DNA of 64,000 nucleotides from Paracoccus lutimaris (GTDB taxonomy: Bacteria > Pseudomonadota > Alphaproteobacteria > Rhodobacterales > Rhodobacteraceae), in NCBI RefSeq assembly GCF_003337565.1, contig NZ_QPJL01000011.1, positions 62,001-126,000 of the forward strand, read 5' to 3'. Each line of letters opens with the position of its first letter. Positions within the stretch are counted from its first letter, which is position 1. Below are positions 26,104 to 34,052 of the stretch, piece after piece. The position numbers were made by a program, and so were the translations under genes. The notes beneath the pieces are model-generated. The model had not been told where the DNA came from. It worked only from the letters and a program-made list of their open reading frames with translations, and searched no databases.

Positions 26104-26607
26104 TCAGTGGCTGCCCAGATTGCGATGCAGGCGCAGGAAGCCGAAATTTGCGCCCGGATTGTCGTCGCCAAGATCGGCATTCGAGATATGCGCAACGGCT
26201 GCCGAGGCAGACCAGTCCTCGTTCAGGTGATATCCCAGTGCAAGCTGGCTGCGGAACTCCAGATCATGGCCCAGATCGTGATCATTGTCGCCGGCATGGT
26301 AAAAGCCGGGCATCTCGCTGAACTCGACGAACCAGCGGTCGCCAAGGTCGCGGGTGACGACCAGACCACCGCCAAGGAAATAGCTGCCACCGCTGCCCCA
26401 TTGCCCGATGCCGCCAAGGCCGAAATCAAAGCCCCGATAGGTCGCAAAGGGCGAGGCGTGATACTCGACCGTGCCGAACAGCCGGTTTTCGGCATGGTTG
26501 TCGCTGTAATCCGAGCGCCCCAGCCCGATCACCAGCTCATTCGCGGATGCAGCCGCCGAATGGCCTGCAAGGGCCGCAAAGGCGGCCAGAGCCAATACGT
26601 ATTTCAT
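26104..26607 (-). CDS. PagL-like lipid A deacylase / acyloxyacyl hydrolase family outer-membrane protein
   Basis: A 167-residue protein with a signal peptide (about 1-22) and an eight-stranded beta-barrel-like pattern. The PagL motif is recognisable as AHISNADLG, giving H140 and S142 as the catalytic pair. PagL removes the 3-O acyl chain of lipid A in the outer membrane. The third catalytic residue of Pseudomonas PagL, E140, lies 14 residues after the His. Here that position is N154 (in NPGAN), so the site may be changed or inactive. It is a single gene, with a small palindrome upstream. Confidence 0.72.
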   Translation of the reverse strand: MKYVLALAAFAALAGHSAAASANELVIGLGRSDYSDNHAENRLFGTVEYHASPFATYRGFDFGLGGIGQWGSGGSYFLGGGLVVTRDLGDRWFVEFSEMPGFYHAGDNDHDLGHDLEFRSQLALGYHLNEDWSASAAVAHISNADLGDDNPGANFGFLRLHRNLGSH

Positions 26608-26650
26608 GACAATACGCCTCTGATTGTTGGATTCATCTCGAGGTAGGCAA

Positions 26651-26668
26651 ACCTGTGTATGAACAGGT
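26651..26668. promoter_or_regulatory. palindrome upstream of the PagL-like gene
   Basis: ACCTGT, six bases, ACAGGT: a perfect 6-bp inverted repeat about 44 bases before the ATG of the leftward PagL-like gene, in an A+T-rich promoter region. It could be an operator; no regulator is identified. Confidence 0.3.
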
Positions 26669-26848
26669 ATTTAGGCAAGGCTCGGTTCATGTTCCGTGAC
26701 GTAAACCAAGAGAGTTTCCAAGCTCTTGATCTGTATGCGCGAATTTTTCCGGGGGATCACGGTCATGCGATGATGGCGACACCGGAAACGCCCGGCCCGC
26801 AAGCGCGCCGCGGGCCGAACGCATGGCGCGGCGGGACCTGCGCCGCCT

Positions 26849-27379
26849 TTATTGGGCCGAAAGTTGTGCGGTGCAGGAACTTGCCGCCTCGATGGCGGCG
26901 CGGCTGCCGGTCAGGTCAACCTCGACCCCTTTGCCGGACTTGTCGGAAAAGGCGATCATCTTTTGCCCGGCCATCATGTCCTCGATGAATTGCGGGTTGT
27001 TGGCCAGGAAATAGCCGCCCTGATAGCCATCGGCCAGGCCGTGTTCGCGCATCGTGGCGGTGCCGGAATAGGCGTGGCCGTTCACCTCGATGGTGATGGT
27101 CTGATCGCCGCCCTTGCCAAGCCCGGCATCGGTGGGCGTGAAGACGCCGACATAGCCCAGCGTCTTGTCGCTGATCAGGCCCATCTGGACCACGGTGCCG
27201 GCGCCATCCGTGCCCTCGATCAGGCAGGATCTACGGTTGCCATCGGCATAGATGGTCCAGGGGCCCTCTTTGCCAACTTCGGCAAAAGTGTCGGTGCCGG
27301 GCGACAGGACCTCGGCGAATGCTGTGGTGGAAATCAGTGTCACAGCGGAAGTCAGAAGGAACGTCCTGAAATTCATCAT
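26849..27379 (-). CDS. unknown periplasmic protein
   Basis: A 176-residue protein with a clear signal peptide (MMNFRTFLLTSAVTLISTTAFA) cut after AFA. The mature part shows GPWTIYADGNRRSCLIEG and a C-terminal EAASSCTAQLS, so the two cysteines could form a disulphide. The layout (GxW near the N-terminus and a C-terminal Cys) recalls the invasion-associated locus B fold, but I cannot confirm it. I set the start at 27379 because AGGAG lies six bases before it. The longer open frame on this strand runs through ychF and is an artefact. Divergent from ychF. Confidence 0.65.
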   Translation of the reverse strand: MMNFRTFLLTSAVTLISTTAFAEVLSPGTDTFAEVGKEGPWTIYADGNRRSCLIEGTDGAGTVVQMGLISDKTLGYVGVFTPTDAGLGKGGDQTITIEVNGHAYSGTATMREHGLADGYQGGYFLANNPQFIEDMMAGQKMIAFSDKSGKGVEVDLTGSRAAIEAASSCTAQLSAQ

Positions 27380-27592
27380 GATTTTCTCCTGAAAATGAAG
27401 CTGGCGGCGCGGCAGGGATTTGCCGTTTTCCGCAAGCTCATCCGCAACAGTCCGCCGCTGGTTTTGTTCCCCCGTTGCGGCGCTTGGTCGCAGCCGTCGC
27501 GCCAAGTTCCGCCTGCGTGGCTTGCGCCGGGGCCGGGTGATGCTTATTAGCTGCGCATTCTTCATTTGTCCGAAAATCGCGGGGAACGGATC

Positions 27593-28690
27593 ATGGGCTT
27601 TCGCATGGGAATTGTCGGGCTGCCGAATGTCGGCAAATCGACCTTGTTCAACGCGCTGACGAAAACCGCCGCCGCGCAGGCAGCGAACTTTCCGTTCTGC
27701 ACCATCGAGCCGAATGTGGGCGAGGTTGCAGTCCCCGATCCGCGTCTGGACAAGCTGGCCGAGATCGCGGGCAGCAAGCAGATCATCCCGACCCGCATCA
27801 CCTTTGTCGATATTGCCGGTCTGGTGAAGGGCGCGAGCAAGGGCGAGGGGCTTGGCAACCAGTTCCTTGCCAATATCCGCGAGGTGGACGCCATCGCCCA
27901 TGTGCTGCGCTGCTTTGAAGACGGCGATGTCACCCATGTCGAGGGCCGCGTCGATCCCATCGCCGATGCCGAGACCATCGAGACCGAACTGATGATCGCC
28001 GATCTGGAATCGGTCGAGCGCCGGCTGGCCAATATCCAGCGCAAGCTGAAGGGCGGCGACAAGGAAGCCGTGGCGCAGGAGCGTCTGCTCAAGGCCGCGC
28101 AGGCGGCGCTGGAATCGGGCAAGCCCGCGCGCACCGTCAAGGTGGACGCCGACGACCAGAAAGCGTGGGAGATGCTGCAACTGCTGACCGCCAAGCCGGT
28201 CTTGTTCGTCTGCAATGTCGAAGAGGACAAGGCCGCGACCGGCAACAGCCAGTCCGACCGCGTGGCCGAAATGGCCAAGGCGCAGGGCGCCGGTCAGGTC
28301 GTCATCTCGGCCAAGATCGAGGAAGAGATCAGCCAGCTTCCCGCCGATGAGGCAACCATGTTCCTTGAGGAAATGGGCCTGCACGAGGCGGGTCTCGATC
28401 GCCTGATCCGCGAAGGCTACAAGCTGCTGGGTCTGGACACCTATTTCACCGTCGGCCCGAAAGAGGCCCGCGCCTGGACCATCCATCACGGCACGCTGGC
28501 CCCGCAGGCGGCGGGCGTTATCCATGGCGATTTCGAGCGTGGCTTCATCCGTGCCGAGACCGTCGCCTATGACGATTACGTCACCTACAAGGGCGAGGCT
28601 GGCGCGCGTGAGGCGGGCAAGTTCCGCGTCGAGGGCAAGACCTATCAGGTCAAGGACGGCGACGTGCTGCATTTCCTGTTCAACGCCTGA
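27593..28690 (+). CDS. ychF: redox-regulated ATPase YchF (Obg family)
   Basis: A 365-residue OLA1/YchF protein. It opens MGFRMGIVGLPNVGKSTLFN with the P-loop GLPNVGKST; switch-region TRITFVDIAGLVKGASKGEG and the ATP-specific NVEED loop follow. The C-terminal TGS domain contains YFTVGPKEARAWTIHHGT. YchF binds ATP rather than GTP, associates with ribosomes and affects stress responses. The ATG at 27593 is chosen because the protein then begins like all homologues; an in-frame ATG 27 bases earlier is possible. It ends at a strong terminator. Confidence 0.96.
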   Translation: MGFRMGIVGLPNVGKSTLFNALTKTAAAQAANFPFCTIEPNVGEVAVPDPRLDKLAEIAGSKQIIPTRITFVDIAGLVKGASKGEGLGNQFLANIREVDAIAHVLRCFEDGDVTHVEGRVDPIADAETIETELMIADLESVERRLANIQRKLKGGDKEAVAQERLLKAAQAALESGKPARTVKVDADDQKAWEMLQLLTAKPVLFVCNVEEDKAATGNSQSDRVAEMAKAQGAGQVVISAKIEEEISQLPADEATMFLEEMGLHEAGLDRLIREGYKLLGLDTYFTVGPKEARAWTIHHGTLAPQAAGVIHGDFERGFIRAETVAYDDYVTYKGEAGAREAGKFRVEGKTYQVKDGDVLHFLFNA

Positions 28691-28716
28691 GCAGGCGCAG
28701 GGGGCAGCAAGCAAAC

Positions 28717-28740
28717 GGGGCGGGATTTCCCGCCCCTTTT
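28717..28740 (+). terminator. rho-independent terminator after ychF
   Basis: GGGGCGGG (28717-28724), loop ATTT, CCCGCCCC (28729-28736) and TTTT: a perfect 8-bp GC stem with a T tail, 26 bases after the ychF stop. It can also serve the leftward gene ending at 28749. Confidence 0.85.
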
Positions 28741-28748
28741 CGTATCGC

Positions 28749-29144
28749 TCAGTTCGAGAAGGCGTCGATCAGGTTGATCACTGCAAGGATTTTGCGGGTG
28801 TTGCTGTCGACGCGATAGATGCGGTCGTCGTCGCGGTAATAGTCCCAGTTGTCACGCCGCTCGAGATCATAGCGGTCATAATCGCGCACGCGGTAATAGT
28901 CGCCGTAAAGCACGTCACCCCGGCGATAGTATTTCTTCGCATGGCCGGGCGGCTGGCAGCCGTTGCGCTTTTTGGCCAGGCCGGGCGGGCAGCCGCGATA
29001 GTCGCCATGCCGGCTGTAATCCTCGCGGTGTTCGCGGTGGTGCTCCTTGCGGTGATGCTTTTTGCGATCGCTATCTGCAAGGGCAGGCATTGCAACGCTT
29101 GTCGCAATCGCAAAGATCAGCGCAGCCCTGAATGAGCGTTTCAT
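28749..29144 (-). CDS. RcnB-like periplasmic protein
   Basis: A 131-residue exported protein: signal peptide MKRSFRAALIFAIATSVAMP cut near ALA, then a very basic, His-rich stretch (DSDRKKHHRKEHHREHRE). The pattern CPPGLAKKRNGCQPPGHAKK is typical of the RcnB/YcfR-like periplasmic family. E. coli RcnB affects nickel and cobalt homeostasis, and the His-rich segment here could bind metal. The tail is rich in Tyr, Arg and Asp. The start at 29144 gives the signal peptide; an earlier in-frame ATG only adds an unlikely leader. Confidence 0.65.
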   Translation of the reverse strand: MKRSFRAALIFAIATSVAMPALADSDRKKHHRKEHHREHREDYSRHGDYRGCPPGLAKKRNGCQPPGHAKKYYRRGDVLYGDYYRVRDYDRYDLERRDNWDYYRDDDRIYRVDSNTRKILAVINLIDAFSN

Positions 29145-29271
29145 CGGATTCTCCAGATTCGGAACTTGATGCGTCATAACGCTGCGACTTGGAACTAGGT
29201 AGCAACGCTTTCGCGAGGGCGGCGGTTTCATGCCGATCCGGCTTTGACGCCTGCCGGGGCCCGGAAAAGCC

Positions 29272-29295
29272 GAAAGCGGCCCTTAGGCCGCTTTT
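29272..29295 (-). terminator. terminator downstream of tRNA-Gly
   Basis: GAAAGCGGCC (29272-29281), loop CTTA, GGCCGCTTTT (29286-29295): a 10-bp stem with one G-T pair, 23 bases beyond the tRNA-Gly 3' end. The arms are A/T-rich at their outer ends, so it can work in the leftward direction. Confidence 0.65.
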
Positions 29296-29318
29296 CGCTG
29301 TCCCAATCGGGAAGATTT

Positions 29319-29393
29319 TGGAGCGGGCGATGAGATTCGAACTCACGACCCTAACCTTGGCAAGGTTATGCTCTACCCCTGAGCTACGCCCGC
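29319..29393 (-). tRNA. tRNA-Gly (GCC)
   Basis: The reverse strand gives a 75-base cloverleaf. The acceptor stem is GCGGGCG with CGCCCGC, the D arm is GCTCAGGGGTAGAGC, and the anticodon arm is TAACCTTGCCAAGGTTA with anticodon GCC. The T arm is GTGAGTTCGAATCTCAT, followed by discriminator T and encoded CCA. A terminator-like hairpin follows. It stands alone; no other tRNA is adjacent. Confidence 0.97.
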
Positions 29394-29590
29394 ACTCCAT
29401 CCCGGTGCCTCTCGGCCTCCGGTGACGGGTCATTTATGGGACGATGCGGGGGGGCGCAAGCGGAAAATGCGGCGCGTGGAGAAAATTTTTACCTTTCGGG
29501 TTTAAGGCGGGTTGGGGCGGGTCCGGCGCTGCATCGCGCTTGACCCCGGATCGGTGCTGGCGGATTCTGCGCGTGCAAAAAGGGGATGCC

Positions 29591-30211
29591 ATGAAACCGG
29601 CCGACCAGCTTTCAGAATTCGTCCGCGACGCCATGGCGCAGGGCGGCGACCACGACCAGATCGCGCAGGCCCTGACCGAGGCCGGCTGGTCCGCGCCCGA
29701 AATCGCCGAGGCGCTGCATGGCTGGCAGGCGGCGCCCGGCCTGCCGCCGGTGCCGCGCCCGCGCCCCTATGCCTCGGCGACCGAGGCGCTGCTTTACGGG
29801 CTGTTGTTCCTGTCCTTGGGCACGGTTGCCTGGAACATCACCGATCTGGGGATGGAGGTGCTGGACCGGCTGATCCCCGATCCGACCGAGCTTCTGTATC
29901 ATCCGGCCAATGCCGCATTGCGCTGGCCCATCGCGGCGCTGATCGTCTTTGCGCCGCTGTTTCTGTTCCTGAACCGCAAGGTCGCGGCCATGGCACAGAA
30001 CGATGGCGGGCGGCGGCGGTCCCTGGTGCGCAAATGGTTCGCCTCGATCACGCTGCTGGTGGCGGCTTTGGTGCTTCTGGGGGACGGGATCTATGTCGTC
30101 TATGCGCTGCTCAGCGGCGAATTGACCACCCGTTTCGCCGCCAAGGCGGTGCTGGTCGCGGGGATCGCCGCATTGGTCTTTGCCTATTACCGGGATGAGC
30201 TGAATGACTAA
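29591..30211 (+). CDS. DUF5671-type membrane protein
   Basis: A 206-residue protein. The first 45 residues form a soluble UBA-like helical segment (DHDQIAQALTEAGWSAPEIA), followed by four TM segments (about 62-85, 115-135, 150-172, 182-200), the layout of DUF5671 proteins. Function is unknown. The ATG at 29591 follows AAAAAGGGGATGCC, a usable ribosome-binding site. It overlaps the next gene by eight bases, so the two proteins are made together. Confidence 0.7.
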   Translation: MKPADQLSEFVRDAMAQGGDHDQIAQALTEAGWSAPEIAEALHGWQAAPGLPPVPRPRPYASATEALLYGLLFLSLGTVAWNITDLGMEVLDRLIPDPTELLYHPANAALRWPIAALIVFAPLFLFLNRKVAAMAQNDGGRRRSLVRKWFASITLLVAALVLLGDGIYVVYALLSGELTTRFAAKAVLVAGIAALVFAYYRDELND

Positions 30212-30632
30212 GGGCTGGGCCACCATGGCGCTGGTCGCCGTTGCCGCCATTGCAGTCGGTGCGGGGCTTGCGCTGACCGGCGGCCCCGGGCAGGCCCGCA
30301 TGGAGCGCCGCGATCAGCAGCGCGAAAATGACCTGGGCACGCTGGCCGGGTTGGTCGATTGCCTTGCCGCAACCAATCGCGGCCAGTTGCCCGACAGGCT
30401 GGCCGCGACGCCGCAATGTGACTGGAAATCGGCGCTGGACGACCCCTATACCGGCCGGCCCTATCGCTATGAGCGCATCGGCCCGCGCAGCTATCGGCTT
30501 TGCGCCGATTTCGAGACGCCGCCCCCGGTGGCGCGCGGCCCATGGGGGCGCGACGCCGAGGGCTGTATCGGCCGGCTGAATGTCCTGTCGCCGCAATCGG
30601 GGGCGGCGGCAACGATTCCCTATCAGGAATAG
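30204..30632 (+). CDS. unknown membrane-anchored protein paired with DUF5671
   Basis: A 142-residue protein with one N-terminal TM or signal segment (about 5-27) and a periplasmic domain containing three cysteines. LGTLAGLVDCLAATNRGQLP and YTGRPYRYERIGPRSYRLCA look like a small ligand-binding or pseudopilin-like C-terminal fold, but no family is certain. The ATG lies within the end of the DUF5671 gene (8-base overlap). It converges on the condensation-domain gene with a 4-base gap. Confidence 0.6.
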   Translation: MTKGWATMALVAVAAIAVGAGLALTGGPGQARMERRDQQRENDLGTLAGLVDCLAATNRGQLPDRLAATPQCDWKSALDDPYTGRPYRYERIGPRSYRLCADFETPPPVARGPWGRDAEGCIGRLNVLSPQSGAAATIPYQE

Positions 30633-30636
30633 CGCC

Positions 30637-32028
30637 TCAGCCCAGCAATTCGCGCAGCGGCCGGGACAGCGCGGCCCCGGCCAGCGCCCGGCTCAGGAAA
30701 CGCGGCAGACTGTCGGCCAGCCGGGCGAAATCCGCGCCGGGGGTCAGAGCCGGATCGGCCTCGATCAGCAACTCCAGCCCCTCGGCCTGCCCGTCGCTGC
30801 GGATGGTGATGTTGAAGCCGTCACCCGGTCCGTTCGACAGCACTTCGCGCCTGGCCACGCATCCCGGAAAATGCGCCTCGTCAAAGGGCAGGACGTTGAT
30901 CAGCGGCGAAAAGAAGAACCGGCTTTGCGCGCCGACGCCGGAATCCTGGGCGATCTGCTCGATCCGGTAACGGCCATGGCGGCGCAGTTTGCGCAGGCTG
31001 GTGCCCAGCCGGGTCAGCACCGCCTCCAGCGTCTCGTCGGGGTGCAGATCGACGGCCAGAGGCAGGATGTTCACCACCAGCGCCGGCACCGCCACGCTGA
31101 CGCTGCCCATGCGGCTCATGTAGGGCAGCCAGACCGGCATCGCGATGCGGCCATCGGCATCGGGCCGGCGCGCGGCCGAGCCATCGGCAAGGCTGAGGCC
31201 CGCCCAGATCGCGCAAAGCGCCGTCAGCAGGTCCGGCCAGCCGATCCCTGCCAGCTGCGTCTGCTGCATCAGCGCCGCGCGCAGCGCCGACAGGTCATGT
31301 CCGGCCTCAAAGGCCTCGGTCGGATAGTTCTCCGAGCCCTTTTTCAACACGTGCAGCCGGGGCACGCTGGCCAGAACCCCGGCCCAATGCTGGCCGTCGG
31401 CGGTATGGCGGGGGCTGGCGCGGTAATCGGTTTCCTCGTTCAGGTAATCGGCCAGCGGGCGCAGCGGCGGCCCCGGATCGGTGCCCTGCGTCAATGCCGC
31501 ATACAGTGCGGCGCAGCGCCGCTCGACCAGCGCCATGCCGTAACCGTCCAGCGCGATGTGATGGCCGCGATTGAACCACAGGTAATGCCCCTCGCCCAGC
31601 CGGATCAGCCATTGCGCGGCGATGGGCCGGGTCAGCAGGTCAAGGGGCGCGTCCACATCGGCCTGCATCATCGCAAAGGCCCGCGCGCGCCCGTCCTCGT
31701 GCCGGTCAAAAACCATGCGCCTCAGGGGCGGACGGCGGCCGGGATCGATTCGCTGGCGCGGCTGGCCGTCGGCGCCCAGCGAAAAGCGCAGCGCGGTGAT
31801 GTCGGTCTCGGCGATGGTCGTCTCGATCGCGCGGCGCAGCGCGCCGGGATGGGTGACGCCGCGCAGCTCGATCACATGCGCCACGGTCGAGACGGCGGTG
31901 TCGGGATGCAGGCAGAATTCCTCCCAGAAATCCAGCTGCGCCAGCGTCAGCGGCATCCAGTGGGCATCGGGCTGGTATTGGGTCATGTCGAGGGTCCGGA
32001 TATCTGAGAAAGGCAAGGCGCCGGACAT
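30637..32028 (-). CDS. stand-alone NRPS condensation protein (VibH-like amide synthase)
   Basis: A 463-residue protein consisting of a single condensation domain. The catalytic HHxxxDG motif is intact (GHHIALDGYG). The family start PLTLAQLDFWEE and the second-half SRFFFSPLINVLPF are also visible. No adenylation or carrier domain is attached. In Vibrio cholerae the free-standing VibH joins carrier-bound 2,3-dihydroxybenzoate to norspermidine. The neighbouring DHB genes and separate carrier protein suggest the same chemistry with a polyamine here. Start uncertain: ATG at 32028 or at 31986 (449 residues); neither has a good ribosome-binding site. Transcribed away from entE. Confidence 0.82.
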   Translation of the reverse strand: MSGALPFSDIRTLDMTQYQPDAHWMPLTLAQLDFWEEFCLHPDTAVSTVAHVIELRGVTHPGALRRAIETTIAETDITALRFSLGADGQPRQRIDPGRRPPLRRMVFDRHEDGRARAFAMMQADVDAPLDLLTRPIAAQWLIRLGEGHYLWFNRGHHIALDGYGMALVERRCAALYAALTQGTDPGPPLRPLADYLNEETDYRASPRHTADGQHWAGVLASVPRLHVLKKGSENYPTEAFEAGHDLSALRAALMQQTQLAGIGWPDLLTALCAIWAGLSLADGSAARRPDADGRIAMPVWLPYMSRMGSVSVAVPALVVNILPLAVDLHPDETLEAVLTRLGTSLRKLRRHGRYRIEQIAQDSGVGAQSRFFFSPLINVLPFDEAHFPGCVARREVLSNGPGDGFNITIRSDGQAEGLELLIEADPALTPGADFARLADSLPRFLSRALAGAALSRPLRELLG

Positions 32029-32070
32029 CCTTCGGGTTGTGTCCGGCTTGCCTTGGGGAAATATTCCAGA

Positions 32071-32090
32071 TAAAAATACTAAACTATCCT
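32071..32090. promoter_or_regulatory. A+T-rich operator candidate between divergent siderophore genes
   Basis: The only A+T-rich stretch in the 105-base gap between the condensation gene and entE. It begins GATAAAAATA and ends CTAAACTATC, so GATA and TATC mirror each other 12 bases apart. Iron-responsive regulators (Fur, RirA, Irr) bind A+T-rich inverted repeats at such places. I could not match it firmly to one consensus. Confidence 0.35.
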
Positions 32091-32133
32091 GCCGGGTCAA
32101 GATGCCGGGCGGGGCACGACACGGAATAAGGGT

Positions 32134-33759
32134 ATGCCCATGATCGAATTCAGCCCCTGGCCGCAGGAACTGGCCGCGCGCTATCGCAAGGCCGGATATT
32201 GGATCGACCAGCCGCTGACCGGGATCCTGGACGCGCAGATGGCGATCAGGCCGATGGCCGAGGCGCTGGTCTGCGGCGACCGGCGGCTGAGCTATGCCGA
32301 TCTGGACCGGCTGTCGCGCAATCTGGCGGGGCGGCTGGCGCAGGCGGGGCTGGGGCATGGCGATACGGCGCTGGTGCAGCTGCCGAATGTGGCCGAATTC
32401 TACATTGTCTTTTTCGCGCTGCTGCGCATTGGCGTGGTGCCGGTGAATGCACTTTACAGCCATCGCCGGCTGGAGCTGGCCGCCTATGCCGCCCAGATCA
32501 AGCCGCGCCTTGTCATCGCCGCGCGCGGGCATGAGCTGTTTCGCGACGACGCCTTCGCCGATGAATTGCGCGCTGGCGGGGTCCAGACCCTGCTGCTGCT
32601 GGACGAGGACGCATCCGCGCACAGCCTGAACCATTGGCTTGAGCCGGGCGCCGATCTGCCCGAGGGCGCCGGCCCGACCCCCGCCGATCAGGTCGCCTTC
32701 TTCCAGCTTTCGGGGGGCAGCACCGGCACGCCCAAGCTGATCCCGCGCACCCATAACGATTACGATTACAGCATCCGCGCCAGCGCCGAGATCTGCGCCG
32801 TGACCGCGCAGACGCGGTTTCTCTGCGCGCTGCCGGCGGGGCATAATTTCACGCTCAGCTCGCCCGGGGCGCTGGGGGTGTTCCATGCCGGCGGCACCGT
32901 CGTCATGGCGCCCAGCCCCGAGCCGCAGACCTGTTTCGACCTGATCGCGCGCGAGGGCGTGACCATGGCGCCGCTGGTCCCGCCCGCCGTCGCCCTATGG
33001 CTGCGCGCGGTCGAGGAGGAACCCGCCCGCCGCGCCCAACTGGCGACGCTGAACCAGATGCTGGTCGGCGGGGCCAGCTTTGCCGAGGCGACCGCGCGCC
33101 GCGTCCCCGAACTGCTGGGCTGCCGCCTGCAACAGGTCTTTGGCATGGCCGAGGGGCTGGTGAACTATACAAGGCTCGAGGACAGCGCCGAGACGATCTT
33201 TACCACCCAGGGCCGCCCGATCAGCCCCGATGACGAGGTGCGCGTGCTGGATCAGGACGGCCGCCCCGTCCCCGACGGCACCGCCGGCGCGCTGGCGACA
33301 CGCGGCCCCTATACGTTCCGGGGCTATTACCGCAGCCCCGACCATAACGCGCAGGCCTTTGATGCGGATGGATTTTACCATTCTGGCGACGTGGTGGTGC
33401 GGCAGGGCGGCTATCTGCGCGTCGTCGGCCGCATCAAGGATCAGATCAACCGGGGTGGCGAAAAAATCGCTGCCGAAGAGATCGAGAACCTGCTGCTGCG
33501 CCATCCCGACATCACCCATGCCGCACTGGTCGCGACCCCTGATGCCTGGCTGGGCGAGAAAAGCTGCGCCTTTCTTGTGCTGCGCGCAGGGGTCGAAAAG
33601 CTTTCGCCGCCCGCTTTGCGCCGCCACCTGCTGGATCTGGGCGTGGCCGAATACAAGCTGCCCGACCGCTTCCGCTTTCTGCCCGACCTGCCGCTGACAG
33701 CGGTAGGCAAGATCGACAAGCGCCGCCTGCGCGACAGTCTGGCCACAATCGCCGCCTAG
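32134..33759 (+). CDS. entE: 2,3-dihydroxybenzoate-AMP ligase
   Basis: A 541-residue stand-alone aryl-acid adenylation enzyme. The ATP-binding core SGGSTGTPK lies at residues 193-201; later core motifs GRPISPDDEVRVLDQDG, HSGDVV and GRIKDQINRGGEKIAAEEIE follow. The aryl-acid pocket HNFTLSSPG has N238, which contacts the 2-hydroxyl in DhbE-type enzymes. S243 is the residue usually Ser in DHB-specific and Cys in salicylate-specific ligases. It therefore activates 2,3-dihydroxybenzoate and loads it onto the carrier protein encoded 11 bases downstream. Confidence 0.93.
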   Translation: MPMIEFSPWPQELAARYRKAGYWIDQPLTGILDAQMAIRPMAEALVCGDRRLSYADLDRLSRNLAGRLAQAGLGHGDTALVQLPNVAEFYIVFFALLRIGVVPVNALYSHRRLELAAYAAQIKPRLVIAARGHELFRDDAFADELRAGGVQTLLLLDEDASAHSLNHWLEPGADLPEGAGPTPADQVAFFQLSGGSTGTPKLIPRTHNDYDYSIRASAEICAVTAQTRFLCALPAGHNFTLSSPGALGVFHAGGTVVMAPSPEPQTCFDLIAREGVTMAPLVPPAVALWLRAVEEEPARRAQLATLNQMLVGGASFAEATARRVPELLGCRLQQVFGMAEGLVNYTRLEDSAETIFTTQGRPISPDDEVRVLDQDGRPVPDGTAGALATRGPYTFRGYYRSPDHNAQAFDADGFYHSGDVVVRQGGYLRVVGRIKDQINRGGEKIAAEEIENLLLRHPDITHAALVATPDAWLGEKSCAFLVLRAGVEKLSPPALRRHLLDLGVAEYKLPDRFRFLPDLPLTAVGKIDKRRLRDSLATIAA

Positions 33760-33770
33760 AAAGGACGACC

Positions 33771-34013
33771 ATGGAAACCGCCGAGAAAGCCCGCCTCAGC
33801 CCCGACTGGCTGCTGGCCCGCGTCCAGAAGATGATCGAGGATGATGGCGAGATCGACCCGGCCGAAAATCTGGTCCTTTACGGGCTGGATTCCATCGCCG
33901 TGATGACATTTTCGGCCGAGCTGAAGCAGATGGGCATCGAGGCCAGCTTTGAGGATCTGGCGCGTGAGCCGACACTGGACAACTGGTGGGCGCTGATCGC
34001 GTCCCGGCTTTAA
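33771..34013 (+). CDS. free-standing aryl carrier protein
   Basis: An 80-residue acyl/aryl carrier protein. The phosphopantetheine attachment motif is YGLDSIAVM with Ser41. Helix patterns before (LLARVQKMIEDDGEID) and after (ELKQMGIEASFEDLAREPTL) match the ArCP domain found at the C-terminus of EntB and in VibB. In enterobactin systems this domain is fused to the isochorismatase, but here it is a separate gene next to entE. It would receive DHB from EntE and present it to the condensation protein. Confidence 0.9.
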   Translation: METAEKARLSPDWLLARVQKMIEDDGEIDPAENLVLYGLDSIAVMTFSAELKQMGIEASFEDLAREPTLDNWWALIASRL

Positions 34014-34019
34014 GTAAAG

Positions 34020-34044
34020 GCGGGCGCCGGGGTCTGGCGCCCGC
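34020..34044. terminator. bidirectional hairpin between the carrier protein gene and entA
   Basis: GCGGGCGCC (34020-34028), seven-base loop, GGCGCCCGC (34036-34044): a perfect 9-bp stem filling the gap between two convergent genes (stops at 34013 and 34053). No clear T run, so strength is uncertain. Confidence 0.55.
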
Positions 34045-34052
34045 ATCCGCCG

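Noticed and set aside
27380-28714. Reverse-strand open frame extending the unknown periplasmic protein through ychF
   Set aside because: The part over ychF is a shadow. The real reverse gene starts at 27379 with a signal peptide and a ribosome-binding site.
32029-32886. N-terminal extension of the condensation protein, and an equally long forward frame at 30580-32007
   Set aside because: The extension lies antisense to entE and has no condensation-domain homology. The forward frame is a shadow of the condensation gene.
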